A stretch of DNA of 64,000 nt, from contig NZ_JH815225.1 in the NCBI RefSeq assembly GCF_000238095.2, forward strand, positions 1,307,863 to 1,371,862. Reading direction: 5' to 3'. This DNA comes from Peptoanaerobacter stomatis (GTDB lineage Bacteria; Bacillota; Clostridia; Peptostreptococcales; Filifactoraceae). Shown piece after piece: positions 48,042 to 56,656 of the stretch (position 1 is its first letter; every line of letters starts with the position of its first letter). The translations under genes were made by a program, and so were the position numbers. The notes beneath the pieces were generated by a model. It saw nothing but the letters and a program-made list of their open reading frames with translations, had not been told where the DNA came from and made no database searches.

Positions 48042-48073
48042 AAATGTCAAATATTGAAAAATATTTGACATTT
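48042..48073 (+). terminator. Terminator of the BTAD-type regulator gene
   Basis: A perfect 14-bp stem (48042-48055 with 48060-48073) closed by a GAAA tetraloop and followed by a T-run. It separates the regulator from the molybdenum hydroxylase operon. Confidence 0.88.
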
Positions 48074-48216
48074 TTTTTAAATTTATATATTAGAATAAAA
48101 ATACAAAAAAATATCTATACTTATTTAGATATTTCTTTATACAAAATTTTATAAATTTGTTTAATACTATGTTAATAATATAACAAATATGCTTTTTAAT
48201 TAAGGGGTGAAGAAAA

Positions 48217-48684
48217 TTGAACATACAGTTTAAAATTAATGAAAAGCAGATGAATATGGAAGTAGATCCTACAAAAAGACTTATAGATTTTTTGAGGGAC
48301 GATTTAAATTTAAAAGGTGTAAAAGAAGGCTGCTCCGAAGGAGAATGCGGCGCCTGTACTGTGATTATGGATTCTAAAGCTGTTACAAGCTGTACAGTTC
48401 TTACAGGGCAAATAAATAATACGGAAATAATTACAATAGAAGGCTTGGAAAAAAATGGACAGCTTGACAAAATACAAAAAGCTTTTATAGATAACGGTGC
48501 AATACAATGCGGATTTTGCACACCCGGAATGATACTCAGTATAAAAGCTCTTATGATGAACAATGAAAATCCTACTATGGAAGATGTAAAAGAAGCAATC
48601 GAAGGCAATCTATGCAGATGTACAGGATATGCGAGCATATTCGATGCAACAAGGGCATTATTAGCGGAGGCTCAAAATGAATAA
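48217..48684 (+). CDS. Molybdenum hydroxylase 2Fe-2S subunit
   Basis: 155 aa, usual length for the small subunit of xanthine dehydrogenase-type enzymes. An N-terminal plant-ferredoxin-type cluster site (CSEGECGAC plus a downstream Cys) and a C-terminal site (CGFCTPGM and CRCTGY) bind two 2Fe-2S clusters that move electrons from the molybdenum site to FAD. It starts at TTG 48217, 8 bases after AAGGGGTG. It overlaps the FAD-subunit gene. First gene of the three-gene operon. Confidence 0.95.
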   Translation: MNIQFKINEKQMNMEVDPTKRLIDFLRDDLNLKGVKEGCSEGECGACTVIMDSKAVTSCTVLTGQINNTEIITIEGLEKNGQLDKIQKAFIDNGAIQCGFCTPGMILSIKALMMNNENPTMEDVKEAIEGNLCRCTGYASIFDATRALLAEAQNE

Positions 48685-49531
48685 TTTTTATCAGCCAAAT
48701 AATGAAAAAGAACTTGTAGAAGTGTTAAAACTGAAAGATGAAAACACAATACTTTTAGCAGGTGCCACTGATGTTATGGTAGAAATGAAACAAAAGAGAA
48801 TATTTAATAAAGATTTTATAGATTTGACAAAAATATCAGAATTTAATTTTATTGAAGAATTTGATGACAATGTACAAATAGGCTCTATCACAAAAATACA
48901 AGACATTGCTGACAACGATATAATAAAAGATAATTTTCATTCTCTTGCCACTGCAACAAGACATGTGGGTTCAAAACAGATAAGAAACAGAGCTACAATA
49001 GGCGGCAATGTAGCAAATGCTTCTCAAAGTGCAGATACACTACCGGTATTATTCAGCTTGAATGCACTATGTGAAGTTATAAACTCAAACGGCATTAAAA
49101 GAACATTAAAAGTTGATGACTTGATAATAGGAAGAGGTAAGACAAATCTTGAAAAAGATGAAGTGATTACAAAAATAATCATACCTAAGACTTCAAAATA
49201 CAACTACTTTTCCAAACTCGGTTCAAGAAAAGAAGTTACAATTTCAAAAATAAACTGTGGCAGTGTGTTTATACTGAAGGATTTTCAAATAGAAAAATCT
49301 CATATATATATAGGGGCTATTGGAATAAAGGCTATAAACGCAATAGAATTGGAGCAATATTTTAACGGAAAAAATATACGTCAAATAGAAGATGAACAAA
49401 TTAGAAAAATAGGTTTTGATATAGTTGAAAAAGCTATACCTAACAGAGAGTCAAAGTATTATAAAAGACAAGCAATTTATGGTATTTTGAGCGATATATT
49501 GGAAGAATTGAGGCATGACAATGGAATATAA
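48677..49531 (+). CDS. Molybdenum hydroxylase FAD-binding subunit
   Basis: 284 aa, matching the medium subunit (CoxM/XdhB-type). LLAGATDVMVEMKQ, the ATIGGNVANASQSAD segment and KLGSRKEVTISKI are typical FAD-binding blocks. Electrons leave through FAD to NAD or another acceptor. The ATG lies after GGAGG inside the end of the 2Fe-2S subunit gene, an 8-base overlap that indicates coupled translation. Confidence 0.93.
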   Translation: MNNFYQPNNEKELVEVLKLKDENTILLAGATDVMVEMKQKRIFNKDFIDLTKISEFNFIEEFDDNVQIGSITKIQDIADNDIIKDNFHSLATATRHVGSKQIRNRATIGGNVANASQSADTLPVLFSLNALCEVINSNGIKRTLKVDDLIIGRGKTNLEKDEVITKIIIPKTSKYNYFSKLGSRKEVTISKINCGSVFILKDFQIEKSHIYIGAIGIKAINAIELEQYFNGKNIRQIEDEQIRKIGFDIVEKAIPNRESKYYKRQAIYGILSDILEELRHDNGI

Positions 49532-51788
49532 ATATTTAGGTAAAAGAATTATGAGAGAAGACTCATATGAACGTGCCATAGGAAAAACTCAGTACACTCT
49601 CGATATGGAGAGAAAAGATGTCTTATTTGCAAAACTTATATTATCCACAAAAGCCCACGCAAAGTACAGCTTGGATATAAGTGAAGCTGTAAAAGTGGAC
49701 GGTATAGTAAAAATATATACATCTAAAGACGTAGAGCATACCAACTATTACAACTCTATGGAATGGTTCACAGGCATACAGGGAAAAAGAGATGAAAAAC
49801 TGATAAACGATGTGGCAAGATTTGTAGGTGACAGAATAGGAATAGTAGTCGGAAAAAGCAAAGATTCCGTTGAAAAAGCACTTGCAAAAATAAAAGTAAA
49901 TTACGAAGAATTAAAAGCGGTCGTAGATCTCAAAGATTCTATAAAAGATGAATTTATAATTAAAAATGATACTAACTTATGTTATAAAAAATCAATAGCC
50001 TATGGGGATTTCGAGCAGTCAAAAAAGGATGCCGACTATATAGTAAAGACAAGCGGTTCTACTCAAAAAATTCATCACTTGGCAATAGAACCTCATATAT
50101 GTTTAAGTGAAATAGATATTTTCGGTAATCTTATAGTTTGGACACCATGTCAAGTGGCTTTTGCCGTTCAAATGCACATATCAAGAATACTCGATTTTCC
50201 TTACAACAAGGTAAGAGTCATAAAGTCCAATATGGGAGGCTCGTTCGGAGGCAAACAACAGCCGATATTAGAGCCGTTATCAGCATTTATAACACTTGAT
50301 TTGAAAAAACCTATAATGCTTTATATGGATAGATATGACACATTAGTAGGCACTGTTTCAAGAAATCCTGTACAAGTGGATATTGAAACTGCGGTTACTA
50401 AAGAAGGAAAGATTCTCGGCAGAAAAATAGATGCATATGTAGACGGCGGAGCATATGATACAAATGCCACAAGTATAGTAAACGCTTTTATGAAAAAACT
50501 TTTCAGATTGTACGAAATACCAAGTCAATGTGCAGAAGGTAAATCATATTATACCAATACAATTCCAGGCGGCGCAGCAAGAGCATACGGCGGACCGCAG
50601 TCACATGCAATCAGCGAGTTGAATATTGATGACGTCGCAAGAAAATTAAATATGGATCCTTGCGAATTAAGATTACTTAATTTAGCAAAACCATATCAAG
50701 ATGACCCTACAGGCGGACCGAATTTGGGAAATGCACAAGTAATAGAGTGTATGAAACAAGGTATGGAAAGATTCGATTGGTACAAAAGAAAAGAAAATAT
50801 ATACAAAAAAAATACCGACAGATACGCATACGGTATTGGAGTTGCTGCTGCGACTCATGGAAACGGATATAAAGGCGCATTTCCTGATTTTTGTAATGTT
50901 GAATTTACACTTTTCAGTGATTCAACCGCACTTGTGAAAATATCCGTTCATGAACAAGGCTGTGGTACAATAGCATCATTGACTCAGATAGCTGCTGAAG
51001 CACTTGATCTTGAACCTGCAAAAATCAGAATGACAGAAGCGGATACTTTATACACACCTTATGATGCTGCTGGAACTCAAGCGAGCAGAGTTACATTTGT
51101 AAACGGTGGCGCAATAAAAAAAGCAGGCGAGCAATTAAGAGAAAAATTAATCGATACAGCAGTTCAATTAAAAAATTTTGATAGAAAAGATGTATATACA
51201 GATAACGGAAAAGTATTTTGTAAAAAAACAGGTGAAAGTGTAGATTACAGCGAACTTGTAAAATTTGCCGAAAAAAATAATTTTGAAGCCATGACAGTAT
51301 ACGTGCATCATGAACAGGAGGCAAATCCTGCATCATTTGCAGTATTTTTTGTAGAAGTAAAAATTGATAAATACACAGGAATAGTTGAAATAACAGATTC
51401 GTTAGCTGTTCATGACATAGGTCAGTCTGTAAACCCTTCACTCGTAGAAGGACAGATTTATGGTGGAGCGCATATGAGTCTCGGCATGGCATTAAGCGAA
51501 GAAATTGTCTATGATGAAAAAGGCAATGTAAAGACAAATTCTTTATCCAAATATCATATATTAAACTCTCAGGATATGCCTAAAATAGATATATTACTCA
51601 TAGAGTCGGAAGATGAATCCGCTCCGTACGGCATCAAAAGCGTGGGCGAAATGAGCTGTGTTGCTCCGGCACCGGCTGTTATAAACGCTATAAATAACGC
51701 TCTTGGAACAAATATCACGAATTATCCTGCAACACCTGAAAAAATAATCGAAGCTATAGTAGAAAAGGAAAGTAGTATAAATAATTAA
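49515..51788 (+). CDS. Molybdenum-binding subunit, xanthine dehydrogenase-like
   Basis: 757 aa large subunit. GGSFGGKQQ lies near the molybdopterin-cytosine site, GAARAYGGPQ carries the Arg that contacts the substrate in the family, and KSVGEMSC holds the catalytic Glu. Substrates of homologues include xanthine, nicotinate and aldehydes; the sequence here does not settle which. The gene order 2Fe-2S, FAD, molybdenum is common in clostridial operons. It lies 350 bases upstream of an ammonia-lyase homologue. A link to that gene is possible but not shown. Confidence 0.9.
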   Translation: MTMEYKYLGKRIMREDSYERAIGKTQYTLDMERKDVLFAKLILSTKAHAKYSLDISEAVKVDGIVKIYTSKDVEHTNYYNSMEWFTGIQGKRDEKLINDVARFVGDRIGIVVGKSKDSVEKALAKIKVNYEELKAVVDLKDSIKDEFIIKNDTNLCYKKSIAYGDFEQSKKDADYIVKTSGSTQKIHHLAIEPHICLSEIDIFGNLIVWTPCQVAFAVQMHISRILDFPYNKVRVIKSNMGGSFGGKQQPILEPLSAFITLDLKKPIMLYMDRYDTLVGTVSRNPVQVDIETAVTKEGKILGRKIDAYVDGGAYDTNATSIVNAFMKKLFRLYEIPSQCAEGKSYYTNTIPGGAARAYGGPQSHAISELNIDDVARKLNMDPCELRLLNLAKPYQDDPTGGPNLGNAQVIECMKQGMERFDWYKRKENIYKKNTDRYAYGIGVAAATHGNGYKGAFPDFCNVEFTLFSDSTALVKISVHEQGCGTIASLTQIAAEALDLEPAKIRMTEADTLYTPYDAAGTQASRVTFVNGGAIKKAGEQLREKLIDTAVQLKNFDRKDVYTDNGKVFCKKTGESVDYSELVKFAEKNNFEAMTVYVHHEQEANPASFAVFFVEVKIDKYTGIVEITDSLAVHDIGQSVNPSLVEGQIYGGAHMSLGMALSEEIVYDEKGNVKTNSLSKYHILNSQDMPKIDILLIESEDESAPYGIKSVGEMSCVAPAPAVINAINNALGTNITNYPATPEKIIEAIVEKESSINN

Positions 51789-52141
51789 AATATTATTAAA
51801 CAAGCATCAAAACGCTTTATAATAAACAATATATCAAATTTTAATATTTTTACACTTATTTATTAAAGTTAGATTTTAATGTAGATTTACCAATTTTGTA
51901 AAAATATATCTTAAAAATTATCTTGCCTAAAATATGTATAAAACAATAATTTTATATGTTAAGCTTGATAATTTTAAAGATATATCTTATATAATTATTT
52001 TCAAATAAATATTCATACACAATTATCCAAATGCAAGTATTAAAACGTAATTTTTTATAATAATTAAATTTAATTGTAAATGTTTCAAAATTTATAAAAA
52101 TTATTTATTTGAAAATGTAAAAAATGTTTTAGGAGGGAGAT
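51789..52141. other. Intergenic region, nothing recognised
   Basis: About 350 AT-rich bases between the molybdenum subunit and the ammonia-lyase homologue. Must hold the next gene's promoter. No convincing hairpin or RNA was recognised. Confidence 0.35.
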
Positions 52142-53644
52142 ATGGATACAAAAATTCTAAATGGAAGTAATCTCACACTTGAAGATGTGTACAACATTTC
52201 GTTCAACTATCAGAAAGTGGATGTAGATGAAGAAGCAAAAGAAAGAGTTGCAAAAGCAAGACAAGTATTGTTCGATATGGCGGCTGAAGGCAAGCCTGTA
52301 TACGGACTTAACAGAGGTGTAGGTTGGAACAAGGACAAAGAATTTGATCAGGATTTTTTCACTCAATATAATAAAAATCTTCTGAATACACACTGCTTAG
52401 GAGTACCGCCTTATCACAGCGAAGAAGATGTAAGAGCAATTTTACTTTTAAGACTTAACAAGGTTTTGTCAGGTCATACAGGTATGTCACTTGAACTTAT
52501 GCAAGCATATGTAGATTTTTTAAATCATAGAATTCATCCAAGAGTTCCTATGAGAGGTTCAATAGGTGAAGCCGATATAACAACACTAAGTCATATAGGA
52601 CTTGCTTTTATAGGCGAAGAAGACGTTACATATAAAGGTGAAGTCATGAATTCCAAAAAAGCTATGGATATGGAAGGACTGAAACCTATAATATTAGGAC
52701 CTAAAGACGGTCTTAGCATAGTGTCATCAAATGCACAAGGTGAGGCTATGGCTGTTATGGCACTGAGAGAAATCGAAGAAATAGTAGATTTATCAAACAT
52801 AATATTTTGTTTAAGCCTTGAAGGTCTAAACGGAGTTATGGAACAATTAAGAGAAGATGTAAACGTTACAAGAGGAATATATGGACAAATAAAAGTTGCA
52901 AGAGATTGCAGAAATTATTTAAAAGGAAGTTTCCTTCACGATAAAGACCCTGAAAGAGCACTTCAAGATCCTCTAAGCTTCAGATGCGCACACTCAATAA
53001 ACGGAAGTATTTTAGACGAACTCGAATTTGTAAAAAAATACCTTAATATTCAGCTTAATACTACTGATGACAACCCTTGTATAATACTTGAAGAAAACTC
53101 ATCATTTGTAAGTGCAAATTTTGAAACTACAACTCTTGCAGTAGGTATAGAAATGCTTGCAACAGGACTTAGCCATTTATCAAAATCATCCTGCTACAGA
53201 ACTATAAAACTTGCAGATCCGGCATTTACAAAACTCACAAGATTTTTAACTGCCAAAGAAGTAGAAAGTATAGCATATGGAACAATACAAAAAACATTCA
53301 CTATGCTTGATACTCAAAACAGAGGACTTGCAAATCCGAATTCAATGGATTTTTATTCACTTGCCGGCACAATAGAAGACCATGCATCAAACCTTCCGCT
53401 TGCCGCATCAAGATTATACAAAATAGTGGATAACATAAGATATATAATCGGAATAGAAGCTATGCACGCCGTTCAAGCAATAGATTTAAGAGGTAACCAT
53501 AAACTCGGTGAGGTTACATCAAAAGCATACAAAATAATAAGAGAAGAAATACCATTTTTGGATAAAGACAGAAATTTGAGTAAAGATATTCAAAAAATAT
53601 ACAATATTATTAAATCAAATAAACTTCTTGAAATTATAAGATAA
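52142..53644 (+). CDS. Histidine ammonia-lyase homologue without MIO triad, probable ergothionase
   Basis: 500 aa, HAL/PAL fold throughout: YGLNRGVGW, LQDPLSFRCAHSINGSILDEL, TTDDNPC and the EDHASN segment align with histidine ammonia-lyase. The Ala-Ser-Gly that cyclises to the MIO cofactor is replaced: GSVGASGDL of HAL is here GSIGEADI (residues 139-146). So ordinary histidine deamination is unlikely. Ergothionases are, from memory, MIO-free HAL homologues that eliminate trimethylamine from ergothioneine. A BCCT betaine transporter follows in the operon, which supports that. The ATG lies after TAGGAGGGAG. Expression with hutU is separate. Confidence 0.82.
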   Translation: MDTKILNGSNLTLEDVYNISFNYQKVDVDEEAKERVAKARQVLFDMAAEGKPVYGLNRGVGWNKDKEFDQDFFTQYNKNLLNTHCLGVPPYHSEEDVRAILLLRLNKVLSGHTGMSLELMQAYVDFLNHRIHPRVPMRGSIGEADITTLSHIGLAFIGEEDVTYKGEVMNSKKAMDMEGLKPIILGPKDGLSIVSSNAQGEAMAVMALREIEEIVDLSNIIFCLSLEGLNGVMEQLREDVNVTRGIYGQIKVARDCRNYLKGSFLHDKDPERALQDPLSFRCAHSINGSILDELEFVKKYLNIQLNTTDDNPCIILEENSSFVSANFETTTLAVGIEMLATGLSHLSKSSCYRTIKLADPAFTKLTRFLTAKEVESIAYGTIQKTFTMLDTQNRGLANPNSMDFYSLAGTIEDHASNLPLAASRLYKIVDNIRYIIGIEAMHAVQAIDLRGNHKLGEVTSKAYKIIREEIPFLDKDRNLSKDIQKIYNIIKSNKLLEIIR

Positions 53645-53677
53645 TTAAATTTAATACATAAAAAGGAGTGCTATAAA

Positions 53678-55225
53678 ATGGAAAACCAAAAGAAAAATAT
53701 AAGATGGGAAGTTTTCGTACCGTCTTTTATACTTGTAGCATTAGCTGCAATAATAGGTATAGTAAATAATCAAGCTTTGACAGAAACATCAAACAAATTT
53801 TTTGCCTGGTCTCTTGAAAGCTTCGGTTGGCTGTATCAATGGGTTACAATCATAACTTTATTTCTTGTGTTCGCATTATTATTTTCTAAAATCGGAAGTA
53901 TAAAAATAGGCGGAAAAGATGCAAAGCCTAAATACTCTTTCGGCACATGGTTTGCAATGACACTTACAGGTGGGGTTGCAACAGGTATAGTTACTTGGGG
54001 AGTAAATGAGCCTCTTATATATTTAGGAAATATTTACGGAGAACTTGAAACTCTCGGAATAGAACCGGGAAGTGCAGAGGCTGTAAGATTTGCAATAGGC
54101 AGATGCTTTTACAACTGGACATTTTTACCATACGCTTTATATGCTTTGACAGGTGTAATAGTTGCATATGTATACTTCAACAAGAAAAAACAATTAAACG
54201 TAACATCTACATTAGAGCCTTTATTTGGCGAAAAAGTTAGAAAAGGCGCTTTTGCAAGTGTGGTAGATACTCTTTCTATGCTTGCTATAGTTCTTGGTCT
54301 TTGCTCAGGTCTTACTATGTGCATAGTTTTAATAAGTACAGGTATAAGCTATTCATATAAAGTAGATGTCACACTTCCACTTTTCATAGGAATTGGTGTG
54401 CTTATAATTGCGGCATTTACATTATCTTCTTATGTCGGACTTGACAACGGTCTTAAAAAATTGGCAGGATTAAATGCATATTTTTATTATGGACTTTTAA
54501 TACTTATAATAGTTACAGGTCCTACACTTTTCATACTTAGAAATACAACAGCAGGTATGGCTGAATGGTTGCAAAATTTCTGGTCTTGGGGATTGGACCC
54601 TATAGATATAGGTGGAGCCGCACTTACTCGTTCATGGACACTGTTCGACTGGTCAGTATGGATTGCTTATGCTCCTGTTACAGGAATATTCTTAGGACAA
54701 ATATCTTATGGTAGAACTATAAGACAATGCTTGATAATAAATCTTATATTACCTGCAATATTCGGTATAATTTGGTTCGGAGTTTGGGGTAATGCAGCTA
54801 TAAATATGCAAATTACAAACCAAGTGGATCTTGTAAGCACTATACAAAATGCCAATTCGGTTACGGCTCTATATCAGTTCATAGAAAATATGCCGTTCGG
54901 TCTTGGAACAATATTAATACCTATAAATATATTTGTAATCCTTATTTCATTCGTTACAGCAGCCGATGCAACTGCAAACAACGTAGCATCTATGTGCATA
55001 AAAGACATACCTATAGGTTCTGAAGCTCCCGGATCTTTAAAAATATTATGGGGAGTTACAATAGGTATAATAGCTATAATAATGGCTGCATTCGGCGGTG
55101 GAGAGCAAGGTGTTCAAGGTGTTAAATCACTTGCAGCCGCAGGAGGTTTCGTAGTTTTATTCATATTCATATTACAAATAATTTCAAGTATAAAAATGTT
55201 TTTTATAGATAAAATAGAAGAATAA
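53678..55225 (+). CDS. BCCT-family betaine-type transporter
   Basis: 515 aa, about 12 membrane segments. GGVATGIVTWGVNEP fits the G-x-W substrate-binding region of betaine/carnitine/choline transporters, and DWSVWIAYAPVTGIFLGQ with ISYGRTIR is the signature stretch with the family's tryptophans. Family members carry trimethylammonium compounds. It starts 33 bases after the MIO-less lyase with AAAAGGAG upstream, so ergothioneine, a trimethylbetaine, is the likely substrate. A strong terminator ends the operon. Confidence 0.9.
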   Translation: MENQKKNIRWEVFVPSFILVALAAIIGIVNNQALTETSNKFFAWSLESFGWLYQWVTIITLFLVFALLFSKIGSIKIGGKDAKPKYSFGTWFAMTLTGGVATGIVTWGVNEPLIYLGNIYGELETLGIEPGSAEAVRFAIGRCFYNWTFLPYALYALTGVIVAYVYFNKKKQLNVTSTLEPLFGEKVRKGAFASVVDTLSMLAIVLGLCSGLTMCIVLISTGISYSYKVDVTLPLFIGIGVLIIAAFTLSSYVGLDNGLKKLAGLNAYFYYGLLILIIVTGPTLFILRNTTAGMAEWLQNFWSWGLDPIDIGGAALTRSWTLFDWSVWIAYAPVTGIFLGQISYGRTIRQCLIINLILPAIFGIIWFGVWGNAAINMQITNQVDLVSTIQNANSVTALYQFIENMPFGLGTILIPINIFVILISFVTAADATANNVASMCIKDIPIGSEAPGSLKILWGVTIGIIAIIMAAFGGGEQGVQGVKSLAAAGGFVVLFIFILQIISSIKMFFIDKIEE

Positions 55226-55257
55226 TATATTTATATTAACTCTGTTTAAGTTATCTC

Positions 55258-55278
55258 ACCCCCATTTCAAATGGGGGT
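55258..55278 (+). terminator. Terminator of the lyase-BCCT operon
   Basis: ACCCCCATTT and its complement (55258-55267 with 55269-55278; in practice an 8-bp GC-rich stem with a 5-base loop), followed by TTTATTTTTTTT. Strong intrinsic terminator. Confidence 0.93.
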
Positions 55279-55303
55279 TTATTTTTTTTCAATCTATGTT
55301 TAA

Positions 55304-55428
55304 TTATACTAATACTATTTTCAATTTTAAATATCACACAGTTTTTATTTCCATATTATATATTTTTTGTGACTATCTATCGCATTATTCTATATGATAT
55401 ATGTCTTTTTAAAAGATTTTTAGTATAA
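55304..55428 (-). mobile_element. MITE-like element, reverse orientation copy
   Basis: About 125 bases with 9-base inverted ends (TTATACTAA and TTAGTATAA). Internal stretches such as AAATATCACACAG and ATTATTCTATAT are similar to the reverse complement of the copies at 59378 and 60861, so it is the same family in the other direction. Too short to code for a transposase. Degenerate. Confidence 0.5.
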
Positions 55429-55684
55429 AAGTTAATAGAATAATTGATATTTCTGTTTTTAAAAATGTTTTAGCTAAGTAGAGTTAAGTATACTTAAAAT
55501 AAATTAACTTATATAAATCTTTATCCATTAATTAAATATTATACTATTTTTAATAAGATTATGGATAAATTATACTGTAAACCTAAAACATTAATTTATT
55601 TTGAAATAAGATAAATACGAAAATAGATGAACGATATATTGAATAAACATAAAATTAAAAGCTCACATTGGGGTTTAAAAAGAC

Positions 55685-55732
55685 AAAAATAGAGAATTTA
55701 TTTATCTATAGAATAATAAATTCTCTATTTTT
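55685..55732. terminator. Terminator of the small membrane protein gene
   Basis: A perfect 18-bp stem (55685-55702 with 55715-55732) overlapping the stop of the minus-strand gene at 55731, with T-runs on both sides. It can stop transcription in both directions. Confidence 0.88.
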
Positions 55733-56069
55733 AAAGTATTTTTATTTTTTTATTTAATCTATAAAGTAATATACAATTTATTATAAAATATATTAATGTA
55801 ACAATCCAAAGTAAATTAGAATTTACCCAAAGGGATTGTGTTATTAAATAAGCATCTATCACTAATAGTGTAAGTATATGATCTTTTTTTATATTAAATA
55901 TTTTCACAAAAATTACTGGTAAAATATTCATTATTGACACTGATAAAAAGTAAGTTTTCTTTGTAAAATCAGCTTCATTAAAAATTATTGAATCAATACT
56001 CAATAAAGCAATTTTAGTAGATAATACAAAAATTATATATAAAAAAACTATTTTAATATTTTTTTTCAT
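55731..56069 (-). CDS. Small four-helix membrane protein, unknown
   Basis: 112 aa, almost wholly hydrophobic, with about four membrane segments (FLYIIFVLSTKIALL, FLSVSIMNILPVIFV, LTLLVIDAYLI, LLWIVTLIYFIINCILLY). A AAGGGG ribosome site precedes the ATG and a good terminator follows, so it is likely real. No family recognised. Confidence 0.65.
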   Translation of the reverse strand: MKKNIKIVFLYIIFVLSTKIALLSIDSIIFNEADFTKKTYFLSVSIMNILPVIFVKIFNIKKDHILTLLVIDAYLITQSLWVNSNLLWIVTLIYFIINCILLYRLNKKIKIL

Positions 56070-56656
56070 TTTTCCCCTTATTATAATTTTATCAATTTGG
56101 ATATTTATGTAATCTACTTACTACAGTATATCTATTAGAATCGCCCACATCTATAGATTTTATAATGAGATAGGGTAATTTATTCTAACTTAGTTGATAT
56201 AAAGAGACTCTAATTGTTATTTCTGGCAAAAATGGTATTTATCCAAATAGTGTTGAAAAACTATCCATAATGTTAACAACATACTTAATTACATTTTACA
56301 CTTATAATGATTAATATAGTTTGTTCAGCGCTTAAATTTCTATTATTTCCTACTTCTATACTTCATACTCATTTTTTCATACATTTGATTATAACAAATA
56401 AGGATTTATCTTTAAATATATTTTGTAAGGATAACACGTCCATATACATGATATCCTTACAAAATATATACATGCCTAACTTATTTATTTGTTGTTGTTT
56501 TATATATGACATAATACTTACTATACCATAGATAATCATATACAATAAGGATATTTTTAAAAAACAAAAAATGCTCTGAAATCAACGTTTTCGGGTTAAA
56601 ATTTATTTTTTATTTATAAAGTCAGAATCTTACAAATACACTTATTTTTACATTTT
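56070..56656. other. Gene-poor region with a long inverted repeat
   Basis: About 590 bases without a supported gene. A 17-bp inverted repeat is listed separately. A 74-codon open stretch at 56307-56531 spans it but has no ribosome site, no recognisable domain and spans the repeat, so I do not call it. Confidence 0.5.
56416..56469. repeat. 17-bp perfect inverted repeat
   Basis: ATATATTTTGTAAGGAT at 56416-56432 and its complement at 56453-56469, loop of 20. No T-run clearly follows on either strand. It may be an operator, an orphan terminator or a decayed element end. Confidence 0.5.

Larger units (their letters stand above)
55226..55730. other. Intergenic region with a terminator and a MITE-like element
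   Basis: About 500 bases between convergent genes. It contains the BCCT terminator, a MITE-like element at 55304-55428 and, at the far end, the terminator of the small membrane gene. The AT-rich sequence from 55430 to 55680 holds no gene. Confidence 0.5.

Noticed and set aside
51091-51537. Minus-strand frame of 148 codons
   Set aside because: Antisense to the molybdenum subunit; Leu-rich translation typical of such shadows.
52142-53644. Labelling the lyase homologue as histidine ammonia-lyase (hutH)
   Set aside because: The Ala-Ser-Gly that forms the MIO cofactor is missing (GEAD instead), and the neighbour is a betaine-type transporter.
56307-56531. 74-codon open frame on the plus strand
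   Set aside because: No ribosome site, no domain, and it spans a 17-bp inverted repeat, so it is likely chance.
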